In this document: piece by piece, positions 34,422 through 43,233 of the stretch
How positions within the stretch are numbered: position 1 is the stretch's first letter
Layout of the letters: each line of letters begins with the position of its first letter
Source: Acidobacteriaceae bacterium
Lineage (GTDB): Bacteria > Acidobacteriota > Terriglobia > Terriglobales > Acidobacteriaceae
Reading direction: 5' to 3'
Assembly: GCA_003151335.1 (NCBI GenBank)
Contig: PLXE01000117.1
Span: 36,064 to 100,063 of the forward strand
Length of the DNA: 64,000 nt
The notes under the pieces: generated by a model
The model's input: only the letters and a program-made list of their open reading frames with translations
Told to the model about the DNA's origin: nothing
The model's database searches: none
Translations under genes and position numbers: made by a program

Positions 34422-35104
34422 TTCACGCGCTTTTCTTTGCTTGTCTTCTATTGCAGCAAGCGACGGCTGCGCCCGCGACCTCCTCCCAAGCTCAGGCGGC
34501 CGCAGCGCCGACCAGAGTCTCAGCGCCCGCCGACCTGGTGAAGGTGAAACGCATTTATGTGGATAGCTTCGGGGACGATCCAATTTCAAAAGAGATGCAG
34601 TCAATGATCGTATCCGCCCTGGTCGCGAGCAAGCGCTTTACTGTTACTGAAAATCGAAATCGTGCGGACGCGGTTCTAAAAGGCGTAGCTCTTGAGAAGA
34701 CGTCGCAGGAAGTGCACGCTTACGGCGACAGCACCGCAGTTGGAGGCGCGGCTGGTAGTCATCACGGTAACGTGAATGGCAGCGTTGTAAACGGCACAGG
34801 CTCTATTTCCGGCAGTTCGAGCGGAGGCTTCGTCGCGCATCATTCGGCGATTAGCGATTCATCTGTGAATACGGAAACGATTGATCGCGCGCGAGTGGCG
34901 ATTCGCCTCGTTAATGCCGATGGAGACGTGATCTGGACGACCACTCAGGAGAGCAAAGGCGCAAAGTACAAAGGAGCTAGCGCCGATGCGGCCGACATGT
35001 GCGTCAAGCAACTTGTGCGGGACATCGCGAAGCTGGAGGCCGCCACTACGCCGCAATCGGGGACTACTCCCGCGCCTGCTTCCTCCAACCCGACACGTCC
35101 CTGA
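34418..35104 (+). CDS. Exported protein, CsgG/LpoB-like fold suspected
   Basis: A 228-residue protein. A short hydrophobic N-terminus (IHALFFACLLLQQATAAP) is an export signal. KVKRIYVDSFGDDPISKEM, then IVSALVASKRFTVTENRNRA and DAVLKGVALEKTSQEV resemble the alternating strand-helix pattern of CsgG/LpoB-type periplasmic domains. A Ser/Gly/His insert (NVNGSVVNGTGSISGSSSGG) interrupts it. ARVAIRLVNADGDVIWTTT closes the domain. The start overlaps the upstream stop. The fold suggestion is inference. Confidence 0.7.
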   Translation: MIHALFFACLLLQQATAAPATSSQAQAAAAPTRVSAPADLVKVKRIYVDSFGDDPISKEMQSMIVSALVASKRFTVTENRNRADAVLKGVALEKTSQEVHAYGDSTAVGGAAGSHHGNVNGSVVNGTGSISGSSSGGFVAHHSAISDSSVNTETIDRARVAIRLVNADGDVIWTTTQESKGAKYKGASADAADMCVKQLVRDIAKLEAATTPQSGTTPAPASSNPTRP

Positions 35105-35129
35105 GTGTGGTGACGACAAAGATCAACCA

Positions 35130-35200
35130 TCGAACCGACCACAAGCCTCGGGAAACGGCGGGTGGCCCGGCCAAACCTTGTTGAGGAAAGTCCATCCAAA
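35130..35200 (+). other. Short RNase P RNA-like fragment (CR-I motif) left of the RAYT unit
   Basis: GAGGAAAGTCC at 35183-35193 is identical to the universal CR-I of bacterial RNase P RNA. Just before it, ACAAG-CC-TCGGG ... CCCGG-CCAAAC-CTTGT could form a P3-like stem. After CATCC the sequence runs into the left REP of the transposase unit, so at most a 5' fragment is present. No matching 3' part (CAGAA-GGCTTA) is seen on the right. Confidence 0.3.
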
Positions 35201-35203
35201 CGT

Positions 35204-35246
35204 GGGTGCCCCGTTCTAGCCTGGTTTTGGCTAGGGCGGGGCAGTT
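35204..35246. repeat. Left REP of the RAYT unit
   Basis: A 43-base imperfect palindrome (GCCCCGTTCTAGCC ... GGCTAGGGCGGGGC). It is the inverted copy of 35834-35877, with three mismatches over 43 bases. Confidence 0.85.
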
Positions 35247-35776
35247 AAAGGCTTGGTAATGCGAACCCGCAGCGGCTTCCCCATGCGCTCGCGCTTCCGA
35301 CCGGTCCACTCCGACTCGATCTCTACCACGCCTTCCATCCCCGTCACGTAATGCCGGAAGCTGCTCCACGCCCAGTCTTCCGGTTTCTCCACGAGTCCAC
35401 GCTTGACGGGATTCCGATGAATGTAGCGTAGTTTCTCGATGCGCTTCTTCGCCGTCCACACATTGAAATCGTAATAGCGCGCCTGCCAGAAGTGCTCCCG
35501 ACCGCCAATGAGCCTGCGGGCCACGGACTGCTTGATGGCTTGCAGCGCGCTGGCCAGGGTGCCGCGCTGAGGTTCGCTGATCAGCAGCTGCACGTGCTCC
35601 GGCATGACCACGTAGCCGGTGACGTAGAAATCGTAGAGCACACGACTCAGCTCCAGCGCGACTTCAAACTGATGCATTGCGCGCGGAGTGGCCAGCAGCG
35701 GTTGTCGGCGGTAACAACTGAAAGTGATGAAGTGCAGATCGCGAGCTTCTTGATGACGCTTCAGTCCGCGAGGCAT
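35231..35776 (-). mobile_element. REP-associated tyrosine transposase (RAYT, Y1/IS200-like)
   Basis: A 181-residue protein from ATG 35776. The Y1 HUH-type features are HFITFSCYRRQPLLATPRA, the metal-binding YVVMPEHVQLLISEPQ (HxQ in place of HUH), and FWQARYYDFNVWTAKKRIEK with the catalytic Tyr. RYIHRNPVKRGLVEKPEDW is the family C-terminal mark. RAYTs are single-copy, chromosomally domesticated relatives of IS200 that cut REP hairpins. The gene is bracketed by inverted REPs, the expected architecture. Confidence 0.93.
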
Positions 35777-35833
35777 GTCATGAGGATAGTAGGTCTGAGA
35801 GTCCCGTCAAGGACCGCCGATACCTGACTATGT

Positions 35834-35877
35834 GACTGCCCCGCCCTAGCCAAAATCTGGCTAGAACGGGGCACCCA
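35834..35877. repeat. Right REP of the RAYT unit
   Basis: GACTGCCCCGCCCTAGCC ... GGCTAGAACGGGGCACCC, inverted relative to the left REP. Its start lies 58 bases upstream of the RAYT start codon. Confidence 0.85.
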
Positions 35878-35929
35878 GATGGTTTATTTTCGTGCGACCG
35901 ACGAATTCTTAGGCTGGGCCACCCCGGCC

Positions 35930-35965
35930 CGGGTGCCCCATCCTTGTCGCGCAGCGACAGGGTGG
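35930..35965. repeat. GGGTGCCCC-type REP
   Basis: GGGTGCCCCATCC, then CTTGTCGC and GCGACAGGG pair as a stem. It shares GGGTGCCCC with both RAYT REPs and with 22642-22677. Confidence 0.6.
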
Positions 35966-36159
35966 GAATTGCACTTTCGTAACTTGACAGCGATAGGGCT
36001 CGAGCTACGCTTGTAGGTTGGGTTTAGTGTGCCCAATGGGGGCCGAGACGTGTGCCGCACGTCGGCTTAGCCCGGTGCTCTTTGAAAACATGGCGGCCCT
36101 GCAAAGAGGCTTGGGTGCCCGATAAGTGTTTTGTTCGGAATATCTTGCGTGTATCTACT

Positions 36160-36383
36160 TTAGATATAATATTTTAGCGGGAATCGTGCAAAGTATTGAA
36201 CAGCAAAGACTTACGGAAACCTCTAAGTGACGCGTTATGAATACTTTGGCGGGAATCGTGTAAGATATTGAGCAGCAAGGAGTTACGGCTGCGCCTAAAT
36301 TACGTGTTATGAATATTTTGCGGGCAAAATATTGAAAACTAAAGATGCAGAAATGCCGGGGGGAGGGGGTACTTAGGGGGAAT
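36160..36383. repeat. 72-bp tandem repeat with a G-rich end
   Basis: GCGGGAATCGTG starts units at 36177 and 36249, and a shorter unit begins at 36320 (GCGGGCAAAATATTG). Spacing is 72 and 71 bases. Each contains a TATTGA-CAGCAA segment and TTATGAATA. The block is notably AT-richer than its surroundings and ends in GGGGGGAGGGGGTACTTAGG, a run with quadruplex potential. No ORF. It lies between the RAYT unit and the 3' end of the second VPS10-like gene. Confidence 0.8.
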
Positions 36384-36406
36384 TTTGCGTGGAAGGCCAG
36401 CGCCAC

Positions 36407-39400
36407 CTATTTCCCGCACCCCGTGCTCGTACCTATTTCAACCACCGGCAGCGGCGACAACTTTGCCGCAGTCAGCATTGCGTTGAACGACGTCAGGTCC
36501 TGTTCGCTGAGTTGCCGCCAGTTCGCCAGATCTTTGTCGAGCGCGTCGCAGCTCTGTTGCACCGCCGAGCGGACCGCTTCCGCCGGACGGATGTCAGCGC
36601 TCTCCACGCTGAAAATCAGTCTGGTCAAGTCGCGGTTCACCGGCCCGAAACCCGGAGCAGTCCGAGTTCCCTTCTCCAGCGCGTCGATCTTTTTGTCCAG
36701 CGCAGCGGCCGCGTCCTTCGCCTGCTTCAACTCGTCGCCCGTGGCGTCCTTCAGGGCTTTCTGCCGCTCGGCCAAGTCCTTGCGCAATGCCGCGGCCTGA
36801 AGGTAGGCATCGTGGCTCGCCTTCATGCCTCGCGTAATGTCTTGCGCCAGATCGAGCTGTTCCACCAGCTCCGCTTGCGAAGCATGGACACGCGGATCAA
36901 GTTCACTGGTCAACGGTTGGCGAAGCGTCTGGCCCGCGGCGCGCAGTTCCAACGTGTAGTTGCCGGGCACAACCAACGGTCCCTGCGGCTGCACACGCGG
37001 AGTCTGCCCAGCGATCGCGTGGTCGGCCAAGGTGTATTCGGCGTAGTCCAGCAACTCGCCATAGTAGCCATACGGAAGCGACAGCGGCGGCGGATAACGA
37101 AGGTTCCACGCGAAGCGATTCACCCCCGCTGCCTTGGGCAAAGCCGCCGCAGGCGCAAACCAATAATTGGGAGCGTTCGCGGGAAGAATGTCCGGAGGCT
37201 TCGCCGCACTGGAGAACTGAGCCACCTCGCCGCCCTTGTCGTCGTAGATGGTCAGCGTTAGTTCATCCTTCGGCGGCGCTTTCAGGAAGTAGTCGAGGAT
37301 GGCTCCGTCGAGCGGGTTCTGCCCGGCAGGAGTTTCGACAGGATACGGCGTGTCCTGATAGTTGTCCCATCGCACGCGCATTGCGGTGGCGGGACGAAAC
37401 AGGTGAACGTCGCTGGCGGCGATCTGCGGGCTGATCTCGCGCAGCGGCGTGACGTCGTCCAGGATCCACAAGGCGCGTCCGAAGGTTGAGATGGCCAGGT
37501 CGTTGGCGTGCACCGCGAGATCGGTCACCGGCGTGGCCGGCAGATTGAGCTGCAGAGATTGCCAGTGATCGCCGTCGTCCCACGAAACGAAGACGCCGCT
37601 ATCGGTCCCGGCATAAAGCAGGCCCTTGCGCTTTGGGTCCTCGCGCACCACGCGGACCATCTCGCGTTCGGGAAAACCGTTGACGATCTTCTGCCAGGTG
37701 CGGCCGTAATCGTGGGTGCGAGCGACATACGGCGGAGTGGATTCGCGGGTGGCGCCTGCCGCAAGGTACGCAGTGGCGGCGTCATGATGCGAAGCTTCGA
37801 CCGCGAGGATTTCCGTCGGCTCAACCAATCCACGCGGCGAGACGTTTTGCCAGCTTGCTCCCGCGTCGCGAGTGAGCTGAACGATTCCATTGCTGGTGCC
37901 GGCCCACATCACACCCGCTTGCACTTCGGAGGGCGATAGCGTCGTGATTGCGGGTGGACGCGGCTTCTCGGAATCCCGCTTAGGTTCTTCTTCGTTTTCT
38001 TTCTCCTTGTAGCCGGTCAAGTCGGGGCTGATCGGCTGCCAGCTCAGTCCGTGGTCCGAAGTCTTGAGCACGAACTGTGTTCCCAAATAAAGCGTGGACG
38101 GATCCTGCGGCGAAAACGCCAGTGGCGGCATCTGTGCGGTGCGATACTTTTCGCCCGCCTCAAACATGGTCGCGATTTGACCTGTGGCCTTATCGAAGCG
38201 AACAACGGAGCCGTACCATCCTCCGCTGTAAACCCAATTGGGATTCAGCGGATCGGGAACGATGAAGGCATATTCAAAGCCGCCGATGGAAAACCAATCC
38301 TGCGCGAGGATTTCGCCGTAATCGCTGCGACTGAGAACGCCGGCGGTCCCGCTGTCCTGCTGCGCCGCATAGACGCGATAAGGAAACGCGTTGTCGGTGG
38401 AGACGTGATAGAACTGCCCGGTCGGCTGGTTGTACCAGGAACTCCAACTCTTGCCGCCATCCACGCTGATGATGGTGCCCTGGTCCACTCCCAAAATCAT
38501 GCGCGCCGAATCGTGCGGATCGATCCAGAGAACGTGGAAGTCATCGCCGCTGGGCGCTCCGACGTAGGCTTCGAAGGTCTGTCCGCCGTCGGTGGAGCGA
38601 TACAGCGACGTCTGCGCGACGTAGAGAACATCGGGATTCCGCGGATCAACGAATACCCGGCTGAAGTACGCACTGCCGAGCACGCGCGGGTCCTGCGTGG
38701 ACTGCTGCCAAGTGGCTCCGCCATCGTCGGAGCGGAAGAACCCTTGCGCCAGAATCGCGTACAGACGGCGGCCATTGGTTCCGGGAGCAACCGCAATGCC
38801 CAATCGTCCCCAACCCTTCTCCGGCAGCCCTTTGCTCACCAGAGGATTCCAGGTTGAACCTGCGTCCACCGACTTGACGATCTGCGAGGTAGCAGGGACC
38901 TCGGAGTCGCCAACCCCGGAAGCCGGCCGGTAAAGAACCGCATAGAGCGTGCGCGGATCGCTGGGATCGGAACAAAGATCGACGACGCCGAGCGAATCGT
39001 CGCTCGAGAGCACCTTGTTCCAGGTTTTTCCGCCATCCGTGGTCTTGAAGATTCCACGGTTGGCCGTGCGTGCAGACTTTGCGAGCGGAAGCCACAGGAT
39101 TCCGACTCCTACGGAATTCCCGCCTACGACGATGATGTCGGGATTTTGCGGATCGACAATCACTGCCTGGATGTAAGGGACGTCCTGCAAGCCCACGTTT
39201 TCCCAGGTTTCGCCACCGTCCGCCGACTTGTACAGCCCATGACCGGCCGTCTGCTCACCGGTCCCTACGTAAATCATGTTGGAATTCGACGGAGCTACGG
39301 CAAGAGCTCCAATGGAGGCGACTGGTTGGCTATCAAAGATGGGACGCCAAACTTGTCCGCTATTGGTGGTCTTCCAGACCCCGCCTCCCGGAGTACCGAA

Positions 39401-39604
39401 ATAGTAAGTATCGGGATGGCCTGGCACGCCCGCTACGGCCGTGACTCGACCGGCACGAAAGGGGCCGATCAGCCGCCACTGCATGGCCGAGAATTGGCTG
39501 CTGTCGATTTCCTGAGCGCGGGCAATGTTGAGCGGCAAGACGCCTAGGACCGCCAATATCAGTAGAAGGGATCGCAAGTATGGTTCACGCCAGCTTAGAG
39601 TCAC
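36407..39604 (-). CDS. Secreted VPS10/sortilin-like BNR beta-propeller protein (paralogue 2)
   Basis: A 1065-residue protein from GTG 39604. The export signal is LRSLLLILAVLGVLPLNIAR. The body has the blades TTNSGQVWRPIF, SADGGETWENVG, TTDGGKTWNKVL, SDDGGATWQQST and STDGGQTFEAYV. The C-terminal region (LWILDDVTPLREISPQIAAS, NRFAWNLRYPPP and a helical end) follows the same plan as the protein at 5036-8185. Identity is partial, so this is an old duplication. Activity is not established. Its 3' end abuts the 72-bp repeat block. Confidence 0.88.
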   Translation of the reverse strand: MTLSWREPYLRSLLLILAVLGVLPLNIARAQEIDSSQFSAMQWRLIGPFRAGRVTAVAGVPGHPDTYYFGTPGGGVWKTTNSGQVWRPIFDSQPVASIGALAVAPSNSNMIYVGTGEQTAGHGLYKSADGGETWENVGLQDVPYIQAVIVDPQNPDIIVVGGNSVGVGILWLPLAKSARTANRGIFKTTDGGKTWNKVLSSDDSLGVVDLCSDPSDPRTLYAVLYRPASGVGDSEVPATSQIVKSVDAGSTWNPLVSKGLPEKGWGRLGIAVAPGTNGRRLYAILAQGFFRSDDGGATWQQSTQDPRVLGSAYFSRVFVDPRNPDVLYVAQTSLYRSTDGGQTFEAYVGAPSGDDFHVLWIDPHDSARMILGVDQGTIISVDGGKSWSSWYNQPTGQFYHVSTDNAFPYRVYAAQQDSGTAGVLSRSDYGEILAQDWFSIGGFEYAFIVPDPLNPNWVYSGGWYGSVVRFDKATGQIATMFEAGEKYRTAQMPPLAFSPQDPSTLYLGTQFVLKTSDHGLSWQPISPDLTGYKEKENEEEPKRDSEKPRPPAITTLSPSEVQAGVMWAGTSNGIVQLTRDAGASWQNVSPRGLVEPTEILAVEASHHDAATAYLAAGATRESTPPYVARTHDYGRTWQKIVNGFPEREMVRVVREDPKRKGLLYAGTDSGVFVSWDDGDHWQSLQLNLPATPVTDLAVHANDLAISTFGRALWILDDVTPLREISPQIAASDVHLFRPATAMRVRWDNYQDTPYPVETPAGQNPLDGAILDYFLKAPPKDELTLTIYDDKGGEVAQFSSAAKPPDILPANAPNYWFAPAAALPKAAGVNRFAWNLRYPPPLSLPYGYYGELLDYAEYTLADHAIAGQTPRVQPQGPLVVPGNYTLELRAAGQTLRQPLTSELDPRVHASQAELVEQLDLAQDITRGMKASHDAYLQAAALRKDLAERQKALKDATGDELKQAKDAAAALDKKIDALEKGTRTAPGFGPVNRDLTRLIFSVESADIRPAEAVRSAVQQSCDALDKDLANWRQLSEQDLTSFNAMLTAAKLSPLPVVEIGTSTGCGK

Positions 39605-39902
39605 GCAGATTCAGTTCTCCTGTTCCGGCAAGACTAGCACGGCGATGGTCATGATGAGCGACACGCTGAAGGTTCTGTGACAGGATGCCGATAAGACAAA
39701 TGCGAGTATTCCCCTGTTGTATGGGGGAGGGTGAATATTTCGCCGGAAGGGGACCCCCATTCCAGGCAGGTATGGAGGCCCCTTTCGTATTCGTAACAAG
39801 GGCAGACTTCGGGTCCTACTCTCCTTATTTCTTCGCAAGAAGAACAGGCTCCAGCCCGGTGAACGGACTGGAGCCTTGGTTTCTAACGGCAGCGCCGGCG
39901 AA
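39605..39902. terminator. Intergenic region with a strong hairpin terminator
   Basis: GGCTCCAG (39847-39854) pairs with CTGGAGCC (39868-39875). On the minus strand it is followed by TGTTCTTCTT, fitting a terminator for the small basic gene at 39903-40058; on the plus strand it is followed by TTGGTTTCT. The rest of the region holds no recognised gene. Confidence 0.7.
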
Positions 39903-40058
39903 TTACCGCTTCGACTGTCCGCGTGCCATCTTCTTCACCTTGCGCTTGGCCGAGCCGCGGGCATAGGTGCGGGGCGCTTTCGGGGCGGCTTTCTTGCGCG
40001 CGGTGCGCTTCACCTTCTTGCGTTCAACTTTGTCGGTAATGCTCTTGGTATTTGCCAT
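39903..40058 (-). CDS. Small basic protein, 51 residues
   Basis: A frame of 51 residues from ATG 40058 with AAAGGAA upstream. MANTKSITDKVERKKVKRTA and the Lys/Arg-rich remainder ending MARGQSKR give a strongly positive protein. It resembles small histone-like or nucleoid/ribosome-associated basic proteins found in Acidobacteriota. A terminator follows 28 bases after its stop. It is too short for many gene finders. The name is a guess from composition; the gene itself looks real. Confidence 0.7.
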   Translation of the reverse strand: MANTKSITDKVERKKVKRTARKKAAPKAPRTYARGSAKRKVKKMARGQSKR

Positions 40059-40087
40059 GAATTCTGCGTTCCTTTGATTGACGGGGC

Positions 40088-42673
40088 TTACGCCTTTTCC
40101 AATTGGGCGTATTTCTCGACCAGCTTTTTCAAACCGAATCTAGGAAATTGTACCGTAATCTTCGCATTTTCCCCGTCACCCTCGCGTTTGTACACCGTGC
40201 CTTCGCCGTATTTGGGATGACGGACGCGTTGTCCAGGCCGGAATCCAGTGCGCCCGGTCGGCTGGGGAATCTCAACCTTGGGCCGCGAAAACTTTTTCCC
40301 GCGCGAGGCGAAGAACTCCGTAATGTTGTCGATAGAGTTGTAGGAAGGCCCGCTATATTGGCTGCGTTGCGGCTTGTCGCGACGGTCGTGCGCCGGGCGT
40401 TGATCTTCATCCTCGTAAGCGTAATGCCGGCTGGTGGGGTGATCGCTGCTCGGCGCATACGCGGGCCGCCGCGGCGATCCCAGGTCCTGGAGCAGCGTGT
40501 GGGGAATCTCATCGAGAAACCGCGACACCACGCTGGGTTCGGGCATGTCGGTCCCGTAACGGCGGCGATAGCGCGCGCGGGAAAGGACCAGCGTGTGCAT
40601 AGCGCGGGTCATGCCGACATAGCACAGCCGCCGCTCCTCTTCGATGTCGTCTGGCGTGAGCAGAGTGCGCGAATGAGGGAACAGCCCCTCCTCCAGACCG
40701 ATCAGAAAGACCACAGGAAACTCGAGCCCTTTGGCCGCGTGCAGGGTCATCAGCGTGACCCGCGCGGCCTCGTCGTAATCGTCGGCATCGCTGACCAGCG
40801 CGGCGTGGTCGAGAAACTCGTTCAACGTCTCACCACGATCGCGCGAGTCCATGGCCGCATTCACCAGTTCGTGCAAGTTCTCGATGCGGGCCAGCGCTTC
40901 GGGCGTGTCCTCCTGCTCAAGCTGCTTGATGTAGCCCGTGCGGTCGATCAGGAATTTCAACAGCTCGGCGGTGGATGCCGCATCACTCGGAGCTCGGAAT
41001 CCTTCCACCCGCTCGTCGGTCACTGGAGCAGTTGCGCTCTCGGTGGCGTCGGCTTCCGCGAATCTCTCGGGCGCAAACTCGGCGGCGTCCGCCGCCTCGA
41101 ACTCCGCTGGCGAGAAATCGATATCGTGCTGCAAATCATCTTCTGTGTCCGCGACCGGAACAACGTCGGCCGCGGTGGATTCGGCGGTTTCGCTTACTCG
41201 CTCGCGGAAGGTGCCCAGGTGCATGGCGCGGGCATCGTCGATCAGTTCCGCAAAACTCTTTAGCGCCGACAAGGCCCGCAAAGGAAGAAGCTTTCGCCGA
41301 AGCACCTCGTTAATCGCGCCCCACATGGACGTCCCGGTCTCCAGCGCAATGCTCTCGATGGCTTCCAGGGTGTTCTTGCCGATGCCGCGCGTCGGCGTGT
41401 TGATCACGCGTTGCACGGCGATGGAATCGTCGGGATTTTGGATGACTTTCAGATACGAGATCAAGTCCTTGATCTCGGCGCGCTCGTAGAAACTAAAGCC
41501 TCCCACAACGTGGTAGTTCAACTGATAGCGGCGCATCGCCTCTTCCACCAGGCGCGACTGCGAGTTGGTACGGTATAGAACTGCGGCCCGCGGCGTTTCG
41601 CCATTCTCGCTGGCCGCCTGCCGAAGATATTTGGCAATGTAATCTGCCGCAAAGAGGGCTTCATTCTCGCCGTCCGGGGCTTCGTAATATCCGATCTGCG
41701 CGCCACCGCTGCGGGCCGTCCACAAGGTCTTGCCTTTTCGTCTGACATTGTGGGATACCACGGCTGAAGCCGCCTGCAAGATGTTCTGGGTGGAGCGGTA
41801 GTTTTGCTCCAGACGAATGATGCGCGCCTCAGGAAAGTCCTGCTCAAACTCCAAAATGTTGCGGATGTCGGCGCCGCGCCAGGAGTAAATGCTCTGGTCC
41901 TCGTCGCCTACAGCGCAGACGTTGTGTTCGCCGGCGGCGAGCATGCGCATCAGTTCGTATTGCGGGCGGTTGGTGTCCTGGTATTCGTCCACCTGGATGT
42001 AGCGATAACGGCGGTTGTAACGCTCGCGCGTCTCGCCCGACGCTTTCAGCACGCGCACGGCATACAACAGCAGGTCATCAAAATCGAGGGCATTCGACTT
42101 CGCCAGCTCCTGCCTATAGACCTCGTAAATATGGGCCACGCGCTCAGTCTTGGGATCGCCCGATTGCAGGTAAACCTCCTGTGGATCGAGCATGTGGTTC
42201 TTGGCCCACGATATGCGCGCCAGTACGTTGCGCGGCGTCAACTGCTTGTCATCGATGCCCAGCCGTCGCATGGCAGCCTTTACCACATTTTGCTGGTCAG
42301 CCTCGTCATAGATGACGAAATCTTTGCGATAACCTTTGCCGCCGACCTGCAACGCGGCAATGTCGCGACGCAGCAGGCGCACGCAAAACGAGTGGAAAGT
42401 GGAGATCAGCGGCTTGGCGAGCGAGCGGCCGCCCACCAGCGACTCCACGCGGCTGGCCATTTCAGAGGCAGCCTTGTTGGTGAAGGTGACCGCCAGGATG
42501 GAGTCGGGCGGCACGCCCAAACCGTCAATCAGGTGGGCGATGCGATAGGTGATGACCCGTGTCTTGCCGCTGCCCGCTCCCGCAAGGATCAGCACCGGCC
42601 CGTTGACCGCCTCGACGGCTTCGCGCTGCTGCGGATTCAGATTATTGAGATACGACGGCAATGTAAGGAGCAC
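40088..42673 (-). CDS. UvrD/PcrA-family 3'-5' DNA helicase with an acidic insert
   Basis: An 861-residue SF1 helicase from GTG 42673. Motif I is ILAGAGSGKTRV; motif II is VDEYQDTN; QSIYSWRGADI (III), YRSTQNIL (IV), VTLMTLHAAKGLEFPVVF (V) and RRLCYVGMTRA (VI) follow. The C-terminal PcrA tail RHPKYGEGTVYKREG (RNA-polymerase-interacting Tudor fold) is present. An insert at about residues 490-590, Glu/Asp/Ala-rich (FEAADAAEFAPERFAEADAT), is not part of the usual PcrA core. It is expected to work in nucleotide-excision repair and replication-conflict removal. Confidence 0.92.
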   Translation of the reverse strand: MLLTLPSYLNNLNPQQREAVEAVNGPVLILAGAGSGKTRVITYRIAHLIDGLGVPPDSILAVTFTNKAASEMASRVESLVGGRSLAKPLISTFHSFCVRLLRRDIAALQVGGKGYRKDFVIYDEADQQNVVKAAMRRLGIDDKQLTPRNVLARISWAKNHMLDPQEVYLQSGDPKTERVAHIYEVYRQELAKSNALDFDDLLLYAVRVLKASGETRERYNRRYRYIQVDEYQDTNRPQYELMRMLAAGEHNVCAVGDEDQSIYSWRGADIRNILEFEQDFPEARIIRLEQNYRSTQNILQAASAVVSHNVRRKGKTLWTARSGGAQIGYYEAPDGENEALFAADYIAKYLRQAASENGETPRAAVLYRTNSQSRLVEEAMRRYQLNYHVVGGFSFYERAEIKDLISYLKVIQNPDDSIAVQRVINTPTRGIGKNTLEAIESIALETGTSMWGAINEVLRRKLLPLRALSALKSFAELIDDARAMHLGTFRERVSETAESTAADVVPVADTEDDLQHDIDFSPAEFEAADAAEFAPERFAEADATESATAPVTDERVEGFRAPSDAASTAELLKFLIDRTGYIKQLEQEDTPEALARIENLHELVNAAMDSRDRGETLNEFLDHAALVSDADDYDEAARVTLMTLHAAKGLEFPVVFLIGLEEGLFPHSRTLLTPDDIEEERRLCYVGMTRAMHTLVLSRARYRRRYGTDMPEPSVVSRFLDEIPHTLLQDLGSPRRPAYAPSSDHPTSRHYAYEDEDQRPAHDRRDKPQRSQYSGPSYNSIDNITEFFASRGKKFSRPKVEIPQPTGRTGFRPGQRVRHPKYGEGTVYKREGDGENAKITVQFPRFGLKKLVEKYAQLEKA

Positions 42674-42679
42674 TCAAAA

Positions 42680-43075
42680 TTAGTTCGGTTTGCTGCTGCT
42701 GACGGGAGCATCCATGGCCCGGTGCGCCTTGCATTCCGCGCAGGGACAATGCTCGCGCAGAAACTGCCATGAATAGATGCCGTGCTGGTGGCCATCGTTC
42801 CACGAGAAACGAATGGCGTATTTGCCAACCGGCTCAACCTCCTTCGGCCGAGCCGCCGCCTTGAACATGGGCAACTGTCCGGCAATGGGCTTGAGCGGAT
42901 CGCCCGGCTGGCGGCCATCCTTGGTGCGCTCTTCCTCGCACAGCGCACACGGGCAGGCATCGCGCAGGAAGGGAAAGCTGTACACGCTGCGATGTCCGTC
43001 TTGCCACTCGATGTCCATGCCGGTGCCGGTGGTGACGTTGACTTTACATGATTTGGGAATTGCGACTGGGTCCAT
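42680..43075 (-). CDS. DUF971 protein (GBBH-like N-terminal domain)
   Basis: A 131-residue protein from ATG 43075; a longer GTG-started form (43132) is possible. The domain has MDIEWQDGHRSVYSFPFLRD followed by CPCALC, then later FSWNDGHQHGIYSWQFLREH followed by CPCAEC. The Cys/His cluster is the zinc site of this family. Here the CPCAxC motif occurs in both halves, giving a nearly symmetrical protein. Encoded directly upstream of the helicase, 6 bases away. Confidence 0.85.
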   Translation of the reverse strand: MDPVAIPKSCKVNVTTGTGMDIEWQDGHRSVYSFPFLRDACPCALCEEERTKDGRQPGDPLKPIAGQLPMFKAAARPKEVEPVGKYAIRFSWNDGHQHGIYSWQFLREHCPCAECKAHRAMDAPVSSSKPN

Positions 43076-43136
43076 GATGATGTTGGGCTCGCGGCCTGCG
43101 AGAGCACTCTCTAGTATCGCAGAAAAGCGCACGCAA

Positions 43137-43164
43137 CAAGGCCCGGATTGTTTTCCGGGCCTTG
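43137..43164 (-). terminator. Terminator hairpin
   Basis: CAAGGCCCGG and CCGGGCCTTG form a 10-base stem with an 8-base loop between two minus-strand genes. The T-run after it is weak. Confidence 0.6.
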
Positions 43165-43233
43165 CGCATCACCTCCGTCGATCCTGGCAGTTTTGCCAGT
43201 ACTCTAAAGGGCGCTTAAGCATGGGACGGGACT

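Noticed and set aside
36160-36383. CRISPR array
   Set aside because: Only two and a half copies with 72-base spacing, no short repeat/unique-spacer pattern and no cas genes.
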